Shown here one piece after another: positions 18,342-27,149 of a DNA stretch of 35,000 nt. The notes under the pieces were generated by a model. That model saw only the letters and a list, made by a program, of their open reading frames with translations, did no database searches and was not told the DNA's origin. Origin of the DNA: Mesostigma viride (Eukaryota > Streptophyta > Mesostigmatophyceae > Mesostigmatales > Mesostigmataceae); assembly GCA_009746045.1 (NCBI GenBank), contig RPFO01000288.1:196258-231257 (forward strand), written 5' to 3'. A program made the translations under genes and the position numbers. The number at the start of each line of letters is the position of its first letter. The stretch's first letter is position 1.

Positions 18342-20153
18342 GGTTTCCGAACAAGTCGGCAAGATGATCGAAGTTGTCAGGCAGCTCGGGAACGCCATGA
18401 ACGCCGAGGACACAGCCCAAGCCAAGGCAACGTGGGGCTCAGCGCTGGGGGATGTGCACCGGGCCTACCAGGCATATGGACCCCTCAAGAGAGGGAAGGG
18501 CGTGTCTATCCCAACTCCTCTGTACGGCAAGATCTGGGCGATTGTGAAGCCCTTTTGGCAGAAAGGAGAGCAAGCCAAGGCCGAAGGGGACGGCGCAGGC
18601 GACAAGGCAGGGGGGCTGAAGAGACGGACAAGTGGGGGCCGGACCAGAAGAACTTCATGCAGCGCTGGCTGTTCTGGTGTGAGGACCCTTTGAAGCCCGC
18701 TGTCGACGGCAAGCCGGCGATCGCACAGGATATCGCGGCTCGGCAAGACTTCCTTGACACGCGCCCTAAAGACAAGGCGCACGAACTGTCCATTTTCACC
18801 GCGCATCGGGAACTTGCGAGTTTCCAGTACTTCGACAGCCTGATCCAAGCGCCGATCATGTCCTGTGAGGCCCCTCCCAGCAACCTGATAAAAATAATGG
18901 AAGTCGCCAAGAATTTGATAGAGGGGCGAAGCAATTCGCCCACATCAAGTTCCTGGAGAACCCCGACCTGATTGGCTCCGTCAGACAACTAGACGGGACT
19001 TTCGACCCCGTAATGGTGAGGGAGCACGTGTTTGGCGTGAAGCTGAAGGGCACCTTCGCCACGGACCTCGACAAGTTCATCGCCGACTGCCGCCTGACCA
19101 GAGACTTTTGGCGGGTGGTCGTCACGGCCACGAGGGCGATCATTCTCACGCTGAGGGACCTTCCGCCGGCTAAAAGGAAAGTGGTCGACCAGAAGGACTG
19201 GAAGTTCCCGAGAGGGCTGCTCGCTTCCCACCCCCGTCATTTGTATGACGATTTGGGTGTGAAGACCAAACATCTGCTGGGTGTGCCAGTGGAGGCGGCG
19301 GCGGAGGAGGAGGTTGAGGAGGAGGAGGAGGGCAAGGGGACTACCAAGGCCAAGAAGGGGTGGCGGGACAGGTTGGAAGCCTACAGCGATTGGAAGGGGG
19401 TGAGGATGGGATCCGACTGGATCGCATACAGGACAATGACATGGATGGAAAACGAAAAAAGAAAGGATCTGGTGGTGACGAAGGTGGTGGACGAGTTGTG
19501 CACGGGGTCTGACAAAATTCCTCGGTCGCTGAGGACCAGGCGTTTGCTGTGCTGGACCTGGCAGCTGACAGCAACGAGAAGTGGAGGAACCTGCGCAAGT
19601 GGGACCAGACTGCATTCCGGAGGAGCGCCACATTCCCAAACCCTCCTCGCATTTGAGCCCGGTCGTGTGGGATGTGGTTGACAAGATGACCAACGCCCTT
19701 TTTAGGGACCCTGCAGAGTTCTGCTGGTGTTCGGGGAGCCCGCCCATATCCGCCGGTGGAAGCGCCTGGTCCGCCTTATCAAATATTGGCTTGATTTAGA
19801 TGGGTGGGAAGGCCTCGCCTACTTTTCCGACGACGATTCTTCGTCTGATGAGGATGATGATTCGGAGAAGGAGGAAGAGGGGGAGGCGGATGAGGATGAG
19901 GATGAGAAGGAGGAGGATGAGGAGGAGAAGGAGGAAGAGGGGGAGGAGGAGGACGGGGAGGAGGATATTGCTGAGGGGCACCCGCCCGGGATGGGTGGGG
20001 GCAGGCGGAGGGGGAGAAAGGGGATGGGGAGGAGGGAGGAGGGGGAGGGGGAGAGGGACGGGGGAGGAGATGGAAGGGGAGGGAAAAAGCGCCGTCGGGG
20101 TGATGGAGGCTCGCGTGAGGAGACAATGGGGGGGATGAAGACAACAGGGGGGG
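18342..20153 (+). CDS. long exon with several frame breaks, acidic C-terminal part
   Basis: Starts after GATGCAG. Frames change at a G6 run (18610-18615), a G4 run (18923-18926), near an A4 run (19514-19517), and between about 19630 and 19730. Between breaks the protein is well-behaved: Trp-rich helical segments around 18640-18900, and a longer conserved-looking stretch at 18925-19500 with RDFW and DWKFPRGLL-type segments. From 19830 it becomes an Asp/Glu run, then Gly/Arg-rich. It may end at the donor GAG|GTAAGC (20154). Function unknown; the composition suggests a large scaffold or chromatin-type protein, but that is weak inference. Confidence 0.5.
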
Positions 20154-20644
20154 AGGTAAGCGCCAGCGTGCTGGTGAAGGAGACTCGAGGCCTGTCGTTG
20201 GAAACGCCGGCGGGCGTATCTGTGACGAGGAGGGGGATCGCCAGCGGGAGGGAGGCTCGCGGCCTGTTACTGGAAACGCCGGCGGGCGTATCTGTGATGA
20301 GGAGGGGGATCGCCAGCAGGAAGGAGGCTCGCGGCCTGTTACTGGAAACGCCGGCGGGCGTATCTGTGATGAGGAGGGGGATCGCCAGCAGGAAGGAGGC
20401 TCGCAGCCTGTTACTGGTAACGCCGGCGGGCGTATCTGTGATGAGGATGGGGATCGCCAGCAGGAAGCAGGCTCGCGGCCTGTTACTGGTAGCGCCGGCG
20501 GGCGTTCCCGATTTACGGGAGGCGGTCGTGTCCGACAGATGGGAATGAGGCCTCGTCAGGATTCATGGGGACCCCCGGTTGAGGGGACCCCCGCCCTCGC
20601 CTCGGTTTCTTTGGGTCTGGGTGACGATCCCGTACCGTCGTCAG
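20154..20644 (+). repeat. five 72 bp tandem repeats, intron or coding
   Basis: The unit landmark GAAACGCCGG recurs at 20201, 20273 and 20345, with variants at 20417 and 20489, exactly 72 bp apart. The array reads in frame with the upstream exon as 24-residue repeats (TPAGVSV..RGIAS). It is also bracketed by a good donor (20154) and a possible acceptor (GTCGTCAG, 20644). I cannot tell whether it is spliced out. Copies 1-3 contain GAAACGCCGGC, the exact complement of the hairpin motif's GCCGGCGTTTC. Confidence 0.7.
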
Positions 20645-20979
20645 GAAGGACGGTTGTGATGACTTTGCCCCCCGCTCGACGGGGATGGAGCAATGCCCGA
20701 ACACGATACTGCTGAATGAGGATGACGATCCGGAGCCGTCGGCTGACACGGATTTTGTTGCGAGCACCCCACTGCAGAAGAGGGTATTGGAGGCTCGTAA
20801 CGTGGAGGGTCCGCCGAAAGTCTCAGGTGGAGGGCCGGCGTTTGCCGGATTGATGCGCCCGACTGAGGTGGTCGATGTTGAGGCGCCGCCAGGGACATCG
20901 ACCGCACCGTTGACCGCATTGACGGATATCTTCGATCGACCAAGGATGCCCTTCCACGCTCCAACGGTACATTCGGCCG
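20645..20979 (+). CDS. exon, acidic/Pro-rich, unknown
   Basis: One open frame from about 20645 encodes an Asp/Glu/Pro-rich segment (ATG at 20685). It ends either at a donor GCCG|GTAAAT (20980) or by reading on to a stop at 20997. The donor is supported by a matching acceptor at 21120, and by the reading frame it opens. Confidence 0.45.
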
Positions 20980-21120
20980 GTAAATTTCATTTTCAATAAA
21001 CGAGTTTTATAAGTACCTTAATATATTTCTACATAAGTTTTTTTGCATCAGTCCATGGCTTCATTGATTTCTCACACGACCCTTCCGTATTCATGTTAAT
21101 TGGCATGTGCTTACGTGCAG
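20980..21120 (+). other. predicted intron, 141 nt
   Basis: GTAAAT to CTTACGTGCAG; T-rich 3' half. No hairpin motif. Confidence 0.45.
20995..21000 (+). terminator. AATAAA overlapping an alternative stop
   Basis: If 20980 is not used as a donor, the gene would stop at 20997 and use this AATAAA. Overlap of stop and signal would be unusual, so I favour the spliced reading. Confidence 0.2.
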
Positions 21121-21814
21121 GGAAAGGCGAAGAAGAAACTCCAGTTCGGTTTCCCCGTGGATCCGCGTCTGGGACTGTGTCCAGAGAGGCCGGCCGTGTT
21201 GTTGGCCAGGCCGCGGTCGGCGAACCAGTTGCACAACCGGGGGGGGAGGGGACGAGCTCCCACCCAACGCACCAACTCACGCACCAGCCTTACCGTGCGG
21301 TCAGCCAGAAAAAACGTACGAAGAGTTGATGGCAGAGGCGGCGGCTGCGCAGGGGCAGAAGGCAAAACGTCGGGGAGGGGGCAGGCGAGGGGCGGGGCAG
21401 GAGACGGAGGGTGCCGACGAACCTGCACAGCCGCAGAAGGGTGGTGGTCAGGGCAGAGATGCGACGGCCGAAAACCGAATCAGGGACGTTCGGCCGGACG
21501 TCCGGATGCGCTTTATGGATGGCGCGAAACTGAGTCGCGGAGGTTGGAGTTCGAAATGGGTAGACGAGGTGTGCATAAACTGGGAGCACAAGTACCCCAA
21601 GAAGGAAGATTTTCCGCTCTTTGGCACCCTCCTGGGCAAAGAGAGGGAGAAGGTGGTGTTCAGATGGTTTGATGAAGGGCACGACCTCGGTTGGAGTAAT
21701 GAGTGCGAGCAAAAGTTTCGTTTCCCTCTGAAGTTCGCTAGAGAACATGTTACTCTCCTGAAGGAAGGCGCCAGCTGGGACAACATTCCTTCATATCGAC
21801 CTGGCAAGCGATGA
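21121..21814 (+). CDS. last exon of the long gene, one frame break
   Basis: Joined in phase 1 to the previous exon, the frame runs to an A6 run at about 21308. A one-base shift there leads into a long frame ending at a stop at 21812-21814. The second part has an Ala/Lys/Arg-rich region, then a compact C-terminal domain of about 110 residues (from about 21480) with several Trp and Phe (SSKWVDEVCINWEH, KVVFRWFDEG). No family recognised. A frame change in the G-runs near 21239 is an alternative way to join the parts. Confidence 0.55.
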
Positions 21815-21946
21815 TGGGCGAGGACTTTGCACGAAATCGCGTTTTGCACGTAATTGCCCACCGCAACGTGGAGAAATGCAGATGTACATAGTAGTTGGAT
21901 CAGTTACCGTGACTTTGGGCAGTTTAGTACTTAGTTGGGGTGACGT

Positions 21947-21961
21947 GTCCAATGTATATAT
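21947..21961 (+). repeat. target-site duplication, copy 1
   Basis: GTCCAATGTATATAT, identical to 24566-24580. Confidence 0.7.
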
Positions 21962-24580
21962 TAAAAATATAATTACTTACAGCAGAGTGAAATCACTCAA
22001 ACCAAAGCAAACGCCCAGCTATGAACCTATATACAGAGCCATGTCAAAGCTCTATACTACGATAAGACCAATGGAAACGCCTAACGGGAGGAACCTAATA
22101 GCCCTGCTGCACCGCAAAATCAGCCCGCGTACGGCGGAGCATGATGTCAGCCATGGCCCGAGTCAGCGCCACCGACAAGCGCTGACGCCAATATGACGTC
22201 CAGGTCCGCGCCGACCATGGGGCCCGCTGGCCCTCCAGGTCCAGCCGGTCCTCCCGGAGCCGGCAACACTCCTTGAAGAAGGCGGAGGTCAGGGGCCCCA
22301 TGGCCCCAAACTCCTCCAGGACAAAGGGCACCACACGATGGTGCCCGACGTCGCCGTAGGCCAGGAGCTTGGCCCGCTCCGCCCGGTCCGCCGTGTAACC
22401 TGCCGTGAGGGAGGCCCCAGCCACGTGGCTAAGAGCCAAGGGCCGCGCCACCGAAACGTCAATAAGCAGATGCCGGCCACCCCCCTCAAAGTCCAGCACC
22501 ACGATGTCAGGCCGGTGGTTGGGGGAATAGAAGGCAGCGCCATCCGCATCCTCGGACCGGATGTTCGCGTGGGGGAAAACCGACCGGATCATGGCGAGCA
22601 CCACCGTCAGGAGGACAGTGTGCAAATACAAATACCAATTCTGATTCTGTTGGCCCCCCATGCAGGCAAGGTAGTGAGTCCCCGTGGGATCCAGCGGCTG
22701 CCCACAGCTACCACAAGGCCGCCCGGCCGGAACAAGAGGCTGCGGGGCAAATAGCTGGTGCCGGAGCGCCACCGAGTAGTGGCTGGGAGCCAAGGCGAAT
22801 GGGGGGGCCATGGGAAGAGCACGAAGGTACGCCGAGCCCACACTCCGCAAGGAAAGCGAGAACAGCCACGCACGTCCCTGGGCGTTGAGGTCCGCGAAAA
22901 GAGCAATCCAATCAGCCGTGTGCAGAATACCCGCGTAGGTTTTCTGGTGTTTATCGATGACGCGAGCAGGGAATGCGGCGGGAGATTGAACGGAGGCGAC
23001 CGAGGGAGTGCCGCGAGGGAGGTGGCGCTGTACCGCCTGAGCGGCACGGACGGGAGAACAGGCCTGCTGGATCTCAGCATAGGCCTCCTGGATGGCGGTG
23101 ACGAAGGGCAAAGGGCTGCTGGGGTCCAGGAGGTCAGGCGCTGCTGTTGCCAAAAGGGGCAGGAGCCGGCAGCTTTCCGCCCACGACTGAGCGACGGAGC
23201 CCAAAAATGCTGCTGGGGCCAGCCGGGCGGCACGAGTCAGACCGCAGCCACCCATCCGTGCAGGCAGGGAGGCAATGCGAATAGCATGTGGCGGGAGGTC
23301 GGGGCCCGGGACCAGCTGCGCCAAGGCCGACTGGATGCGTTCGTCGTGGCCCTCGGCGGCCAGCCGGACCTGAGCCGGAAGAGCGCCCCGGAGCCAGTGA
23401 ACGACGCGAGGGTGAGCGCAAAACCACAGAAGCAGACCCTTGGTCTGCGAATCATGAAGGCGCGCAATCAAGGGCAGTACCTCAGTGCGTGCCTCGAGGG
23501 CGGCCCGCAGAGCATCGATGACAAACGCGGGGTCGCCAACCGGAATGCCGAGGACATCCAACCCATGGAGGCGCTCGTCCCGGCCCAAGAGCTGGGGCGG
23601 AAAGCCGGAGCAATCACCTTGGGGCGAGTACACCGCGCACTTGGCCAGGGTCAACTGGAGGTTGATGTCGGCCACCGCGGTCTGCAGTGCCAGCAGAGCC
23701 GCGGTGGTGTCCGGCACAGGGCCCAGAAGGTAGATATCATCCAAGTAGGCCTGAATAGCGACCGCCGGGTGGGCAGCATGGACCGCTTGGAGGCAACCCT
23801 GGAGGGGGGCGGCAAAGTACAGGGGTCCCAGGGGGTCCCCTTGCTGGGTGCCCGACCGCGACAGCAGGCCGCCGCGAGTGCCGTCCTCCATGATGTGAAC
23901 CAGTTGGCCGGGCTGGCCGTAGCACACGGCTGTCCAAGCGTACAAGTCCTCGAAGGACTCCATGACGGCCGCAAACGTGCTGGCGCGGGACAGACTGTTG
24001 AACGCGTTGTGGCAGTCGACCTTGACGACAGCGTGGGTGGGGTGGGCCTCGAGGTAGGCCTGCACCGAATGGATGAGGATATCCGCCCCGCCTGGAGTCG
24101 TCACCCCCAGCTGGGCCGCCACCGAGGTCTCACCCGCTGCGAGGGGCGGGCAGAAAAAGGCACGGAGCTCGGGCGCCTTTTGGCGGCAGATCACTTTGCC
24201 CACGAGCTTGCGGAGCACCTCACCGCAGGCGATCGGGCGCACCTTGCCCTCGGGGGGGGGCAAGACACCCTTGAGCAGAGCGAGGAGGCGAGCGCCCGCT
24301 AACCACTCGCGCGCAGCGGGAGGAACGCGACCAGCCGCCAGGTCAATGAGGGTGTCAAAGAGAATGTCCTCGCCCCCATGCCCCACCAGGACCTCCAAGT
24401 GCTCGTAGCGCCAGCCCGACGGCCCGGTAGAGGAAGCCCGCGGGACCGCACGCATCACCTCCAGGAAGCAGTCGCGGTCCAGCCGGAGGGGGGCCGGCAG
24501 GGGGTCCGGCACGGGCAGCTGGAATCCGGGCTCCGCAGGGTGAAGAGCCTCCAACACATGCAATCGTCCAATGTATATAT
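21962..24580 (-). mobile_element. 5'-truncated non-LTR retrotransposon with 15 bp target duplication
   Basis: The 15-mer GTCCAATGTATATAT occurs at 21947-21961 and again at 24566-24580, bracketing a - strand reverse transcriptase gene. This is the footprint of target-primed insertion. No poly(A) is present; the 3' end on the - strand is AT-rich. The ORF runs past the 5' boundary into flanking DNA, consistent with 5' truncation. Confidence 0.7.
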
Positions 24581-24650
24581 GGTGGGGCGCGTCCAAGGGG
24601 GTCCACGCTGATTGAGCACTTGCATGTGTTCTTTCAACATATTCGGACAT
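22095..24650 (-). CDS. reverse transcriptase with zinc knuckle and restriction-like endonuclease
   Basis: An uninterrupted 851-residue frame. Reverse transcriptase motifs are GPSGWRYEHL (about 76-85), KVDCHNAFNSL (210-220, first catalytic Asp at 212), GTQQGDPLG (about 267-275) and YLDD (302-305). C-terminally there is a zinc knuckle C-x2-C-x9-H-x3-C (646-663). A PD-(D/E)XK-type nuclease follows: RPDI (713-716), DVSV (731-734) and a candidate Lys at 761. RT plus C-terminal restriction-like nuclease is typical of site-preferring LINEs and related algal and oomycete elements. The first ~28 residues are upstream of the duplication and come from flanking DNA, so the true N-terminus is missing. The frame looks intact and could encode active enzyme. 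Confidence 0.85.
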   Translation of the reverse strand: MSEYVERTHASAQSAWTPLDAPHHIYIGRLHVLEALHPAEPGFQLPVPDPLPAPLRLDRDCFLEVMRAVPRASSTGPSGWRYEHLEVLVGHGGEDILFDTLIDLAAGRVPPAAREWLAGARLLALLKGVLPPPEGKVRPIACGEVLRKLVGKVICRQKAPELRAFFCPPLAAGETSVAAQLGVTTPGGADILIHSVQAYLEAHPTHAVVKVDCHNAFNSLSRASTFAAVMESFEDLYAWTAVCYGQPGQLVHIMEDGTRGGLLSRSGTQQGDPLGPLYFAAPLQGCLQAVHAAHPAVAIQAYLDDIYLLGPVPDTTAALLALQTAVADINLQLTLAKCAVYSPQGDCSGFPPQLLGRDERLHGLDVLGIPVGDPAFVIDALRAALEARTEVLPLIARLHDSQTKGLLLWFCAHPRVVHWLRGALPAQVRLAAEGHDERIQSALAQLVPGPDLPPHAIRIASLPARMGGCGLTRAARLAPAAFLGSVAQSWAESCRLLPLLATAAPDLLDPSSPLPFVTAIQEAYAEIQQACSPVRAAQAVQRHLPRGTPSVASVQSPAAFPARVIDKHQKTYAGILHTADWIALFADLNAQGRAWLFSLSLRSVGSAYLRALPMAPPFALAPSHYSVALRHQLFAPQPLVPAGRPCGSCGQPLDPTGTHYLACMGGQQNQNWYLYLHTVLLTVVLAMIRSVFPHANIRSEDADGAAFYSPNHRPDIVVLDFEGGGRHLLIDVSVARPLALSHVAGASLTAGYTADRAERAKLLAYGDVGHHRVVPFVLEEFGAMGPLTSAFFKECCRLREDRLDLEGQRAPWSARTWTSYWRQRLSVALTRAMADIMLRRTRADFAVQQGY
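24566..24580 (+). repeat. target-site duplication, copy 2
   Basis: GTCCAATGTATATAT, identical to 21947-21961. Confidence 0.7.
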
Positions 24651-26654
24651 GTATGAAATGAATAAATTGTTTGGACGATTGCAAATTGATTGATTGAAGA
24701 ATGAGATACCATTATTAATTGAAAAATGTAAAACCTCATTGTGAATTTGTACTTCAAACTTTCACATGCATGCCCCAAATTGTGCATTTGTGCAGGTTTT
24801 AATTATGAGAAGTAGCATTTCTCTACAAATATTGAGAAATTTAGGGGCACTTGGGGTTGTTGGCCATGTTCATTCATGATAAAATGGACTTTTTATGCTG
24901 TAACATCATCTTCCACTAGTCCAAAACGCTGCTTTCATGACGTCAAAAGTACCAGCAATGGCCCTAGGTTGGAGCAGTAGATGTTGGGGACGCCCCTTTC
25001 CGTGCAGTCAGCACCAGCCGTATGTTGCCGTTCCGTGCTGCGCATTGCCAAATTCCTGGCAGCTTTCAGTGATTTTATTTACGTTGCATGGCTGGGACGT
25101 GTCAAGGCGTGAGCCATGGCATGTCGGCAAGTCATGAGGGATTTGTAGTGTGGTTTCTTGGAAGGAGTTTGCTAACAGCACTCAGCTTTACGTGAATATT
25201 GACGCAGCCTTTCGTAGCAGTGTGCTTATAGAGGCTCACAATTAGCTTGATCGAGCTTGTTTCTTAGCAAACAATTGTGCTGGATAGAAAGGCGATAGTG
25301 GGTGTTCTGAGGGGCATTACTGCATGGGTGGAACTGCATGTAGGTAGGGATTATTATTGTTTTCTTGGCCTCTCTCACACTGCATTATGGGAGAGCCCTA
25401 TCCGTATGCTGGCAACGCAAAGTAACCAAGGTAAGAAGCCATGGCACGCAGCATGTATGGTAAGTATGCTTTCTTTGTGGACTGTCTGTTGTTCCCCTTG
25501 GTTGGGCAATCAGTGGACATGCCGGCGTACTAGAGTGTATTTGCACTGGACAGCGTGCTTTTGGTATGATGCTCACACCATATACCTGGGATATTCTGAT
25601 TTTCTGATTTGGCACGCCGCAAAGGTGAAAACCATTTGCGTTCAGTGCCGGTCCGCGGAAAACGCGATCTGCATATGAATCCAGGCCGGAATCGAACTGG
25701 GGACCTCTCGCACCAACTTTTGCTGACTATAGGACGGACGTCTCCTGATCCTAAGGCATCGCCAAATGACACCTACAGTCATCCGCAAAAGTTCTCCTTT
25801 CCAAGGAGTGATGCAAGCCTTTCGGATTTGGTACTAGATAAATCATTCGAGATCTGAGTGTGTAGGAGGCCGGATATGCTTTTGAAGTGTTGGCTAGCCA
25901 TGTGGAGCTACCTGCCTCATTGCTGTGCATACACACGTAAGGTTGCCCATGCCGAGGGAAGGCAAGGGCACATGAGGTGCCCAGCCACCTCCTTGTAGTA
26001 CGTTGTGGTCGAATCGGGCATGGTGTTGAGCCTCTTGGATGGCATAGGAAGTGTTAGTGTGCCTTAATACTCACTCTTGCCTGCCTTGCATGTGCTAACT
26101 GTTGATAGGCGGGAAATGCCCCTACATTTGAACGCGGATAGATGTTTCACGTTATTCCTTACATGATTTCTAAGCGACGAATGCCAGGAATGGCTCGCAG
26201 CTACGTTCATCAGGTGGGCATGCTGGCTCCGTCAAGCAAGGTTTAAATATGCGGTTTTGATCTGGTACGTGCTATCCTGTTCACGTTCATTGTACTGTAT
26301 CAAGTTGTTGGGTGGATTGTAAAATAATCGTAAACCTGTAATGGAGGTTTTCTGCTTGTCTTTTGGTTGCTTTACTGCCTCTACGCATTATGGGCTTGTG
26401 ATGGTTGGGGAATACCACTACGACATGCAGATTTTGGACCAGATTTGTCTGCTACTATTAGCTTATTATGCTTCATCGAAAGCAGTGACGTAGTGCTTGG
26501 CATTGTTTATAAATATGATAATTAAGCTTGATAACGCGATGTTTTTTCTTGCTAAAAACATCTCGAAACAAGTGGTTTTCTGGCCAGATCTAGCCACAAT
26601 TTCTTGTTTTGCTCGCCAAAGTCAGCCTTCTTCTTGTGTGCTCCTCATTAATAA
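24651..26654. other. AT-rich intergenic region, no supported gene
   Basis: ORFs here are short, Cys/Trp-rich and lack recognisable features. Apart from the tRNA-like fragment at 25660-25775 I see no structure. Confidence 0.4.
25660..25775 (-). repeat. tRNA-derived SINE fragment or decayed tRNA
   Basis: The - strand reads GAGAGGTCCCCAGTTCGATT followed by CCGG, a good polymerase III B-box with T-arm context. About 55 bases upstream TTGGCGATGCCTTAGG resembles a weak A-box, and TAGGA/TCCTA could pair as an anticodon-type stem. The acceptor arms do not pair, so it is not a functional tRNA. A tRNA-headed SINE is the likeliest source. Confidence 0.45.
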
Positions 26655-26721
26655 ATTAATTAATGGACACGTGACTGCGTCACGTGAGCATAAGTCCTCA
26701 GTGGGAGGGGAACATGGGATG
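26655..26721 (+). repeat. ~65 bp repeat, left member of an inverted pair
   Basis: It contains ACACGTGACTGCGTCACGTG and CATAAGTCCTCAGTGGGAGG. The reverse complement stands at 29370-29434 with almost no mismatches outside the AT-rich end. The internal CACGTGACTGCGTCACGTG is itself near-palindromic. Confidence 0.8.
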
Positions 26722-27019
26722 TGCTCCTCATGCATACAAGAAACATGGAGATGCCCAGGACCTGCTTGCATGGAAGCACAGCCATCTTACTTCTTTTGCT
26801 TTTTCATCTTTCCATTTCATTTGGCGTTGTTTTTTAGGGTATAATGCATAGGTAATCTAGCTCCTTGTGAACCCCTGTTTACACGTCCAGTGTTCCCAAT
26901 TAAGCACTGCTGAGCAGTGGCAACCCATGTATCATGTACATAATTTAGTGTCAGAAACATGTGGACTGCTTGAAATGATATCAAAATGCATGAAACAACC
27001 CCAAAAACGACGAAATCCA

Positions 27020-27130
27020 GTGGTCGCATATAATCGCGTATTATACCGTATTATACCGTATTATACGGTATTATACATAAATAAATAAATAAATTTATAC
27101 GGACCCCGCGCGTATAACCGCGTATTACGT
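27020..27130. repeat. CGTATTATAC and AAAT simple repeats
   Basis: CGTATTATAC repeated about four times, then (AAAT)n, at the 5' edge of the LINE remnant. Confidence 0.7.
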
Positions 27131-27149
27131 ATAATGGAACTCTGCCCGC

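Noticed and set aside
20154-20520. CRISPR-like array of 72 bp units
   Set aside because: Units are near identical over their full length without spacers.
22758-24302. 514-codon + strand ORF
   Set aside because: Antisense to the clearly recognisable reverse transcriptase; composition typical of a GC-rich shadow frame.
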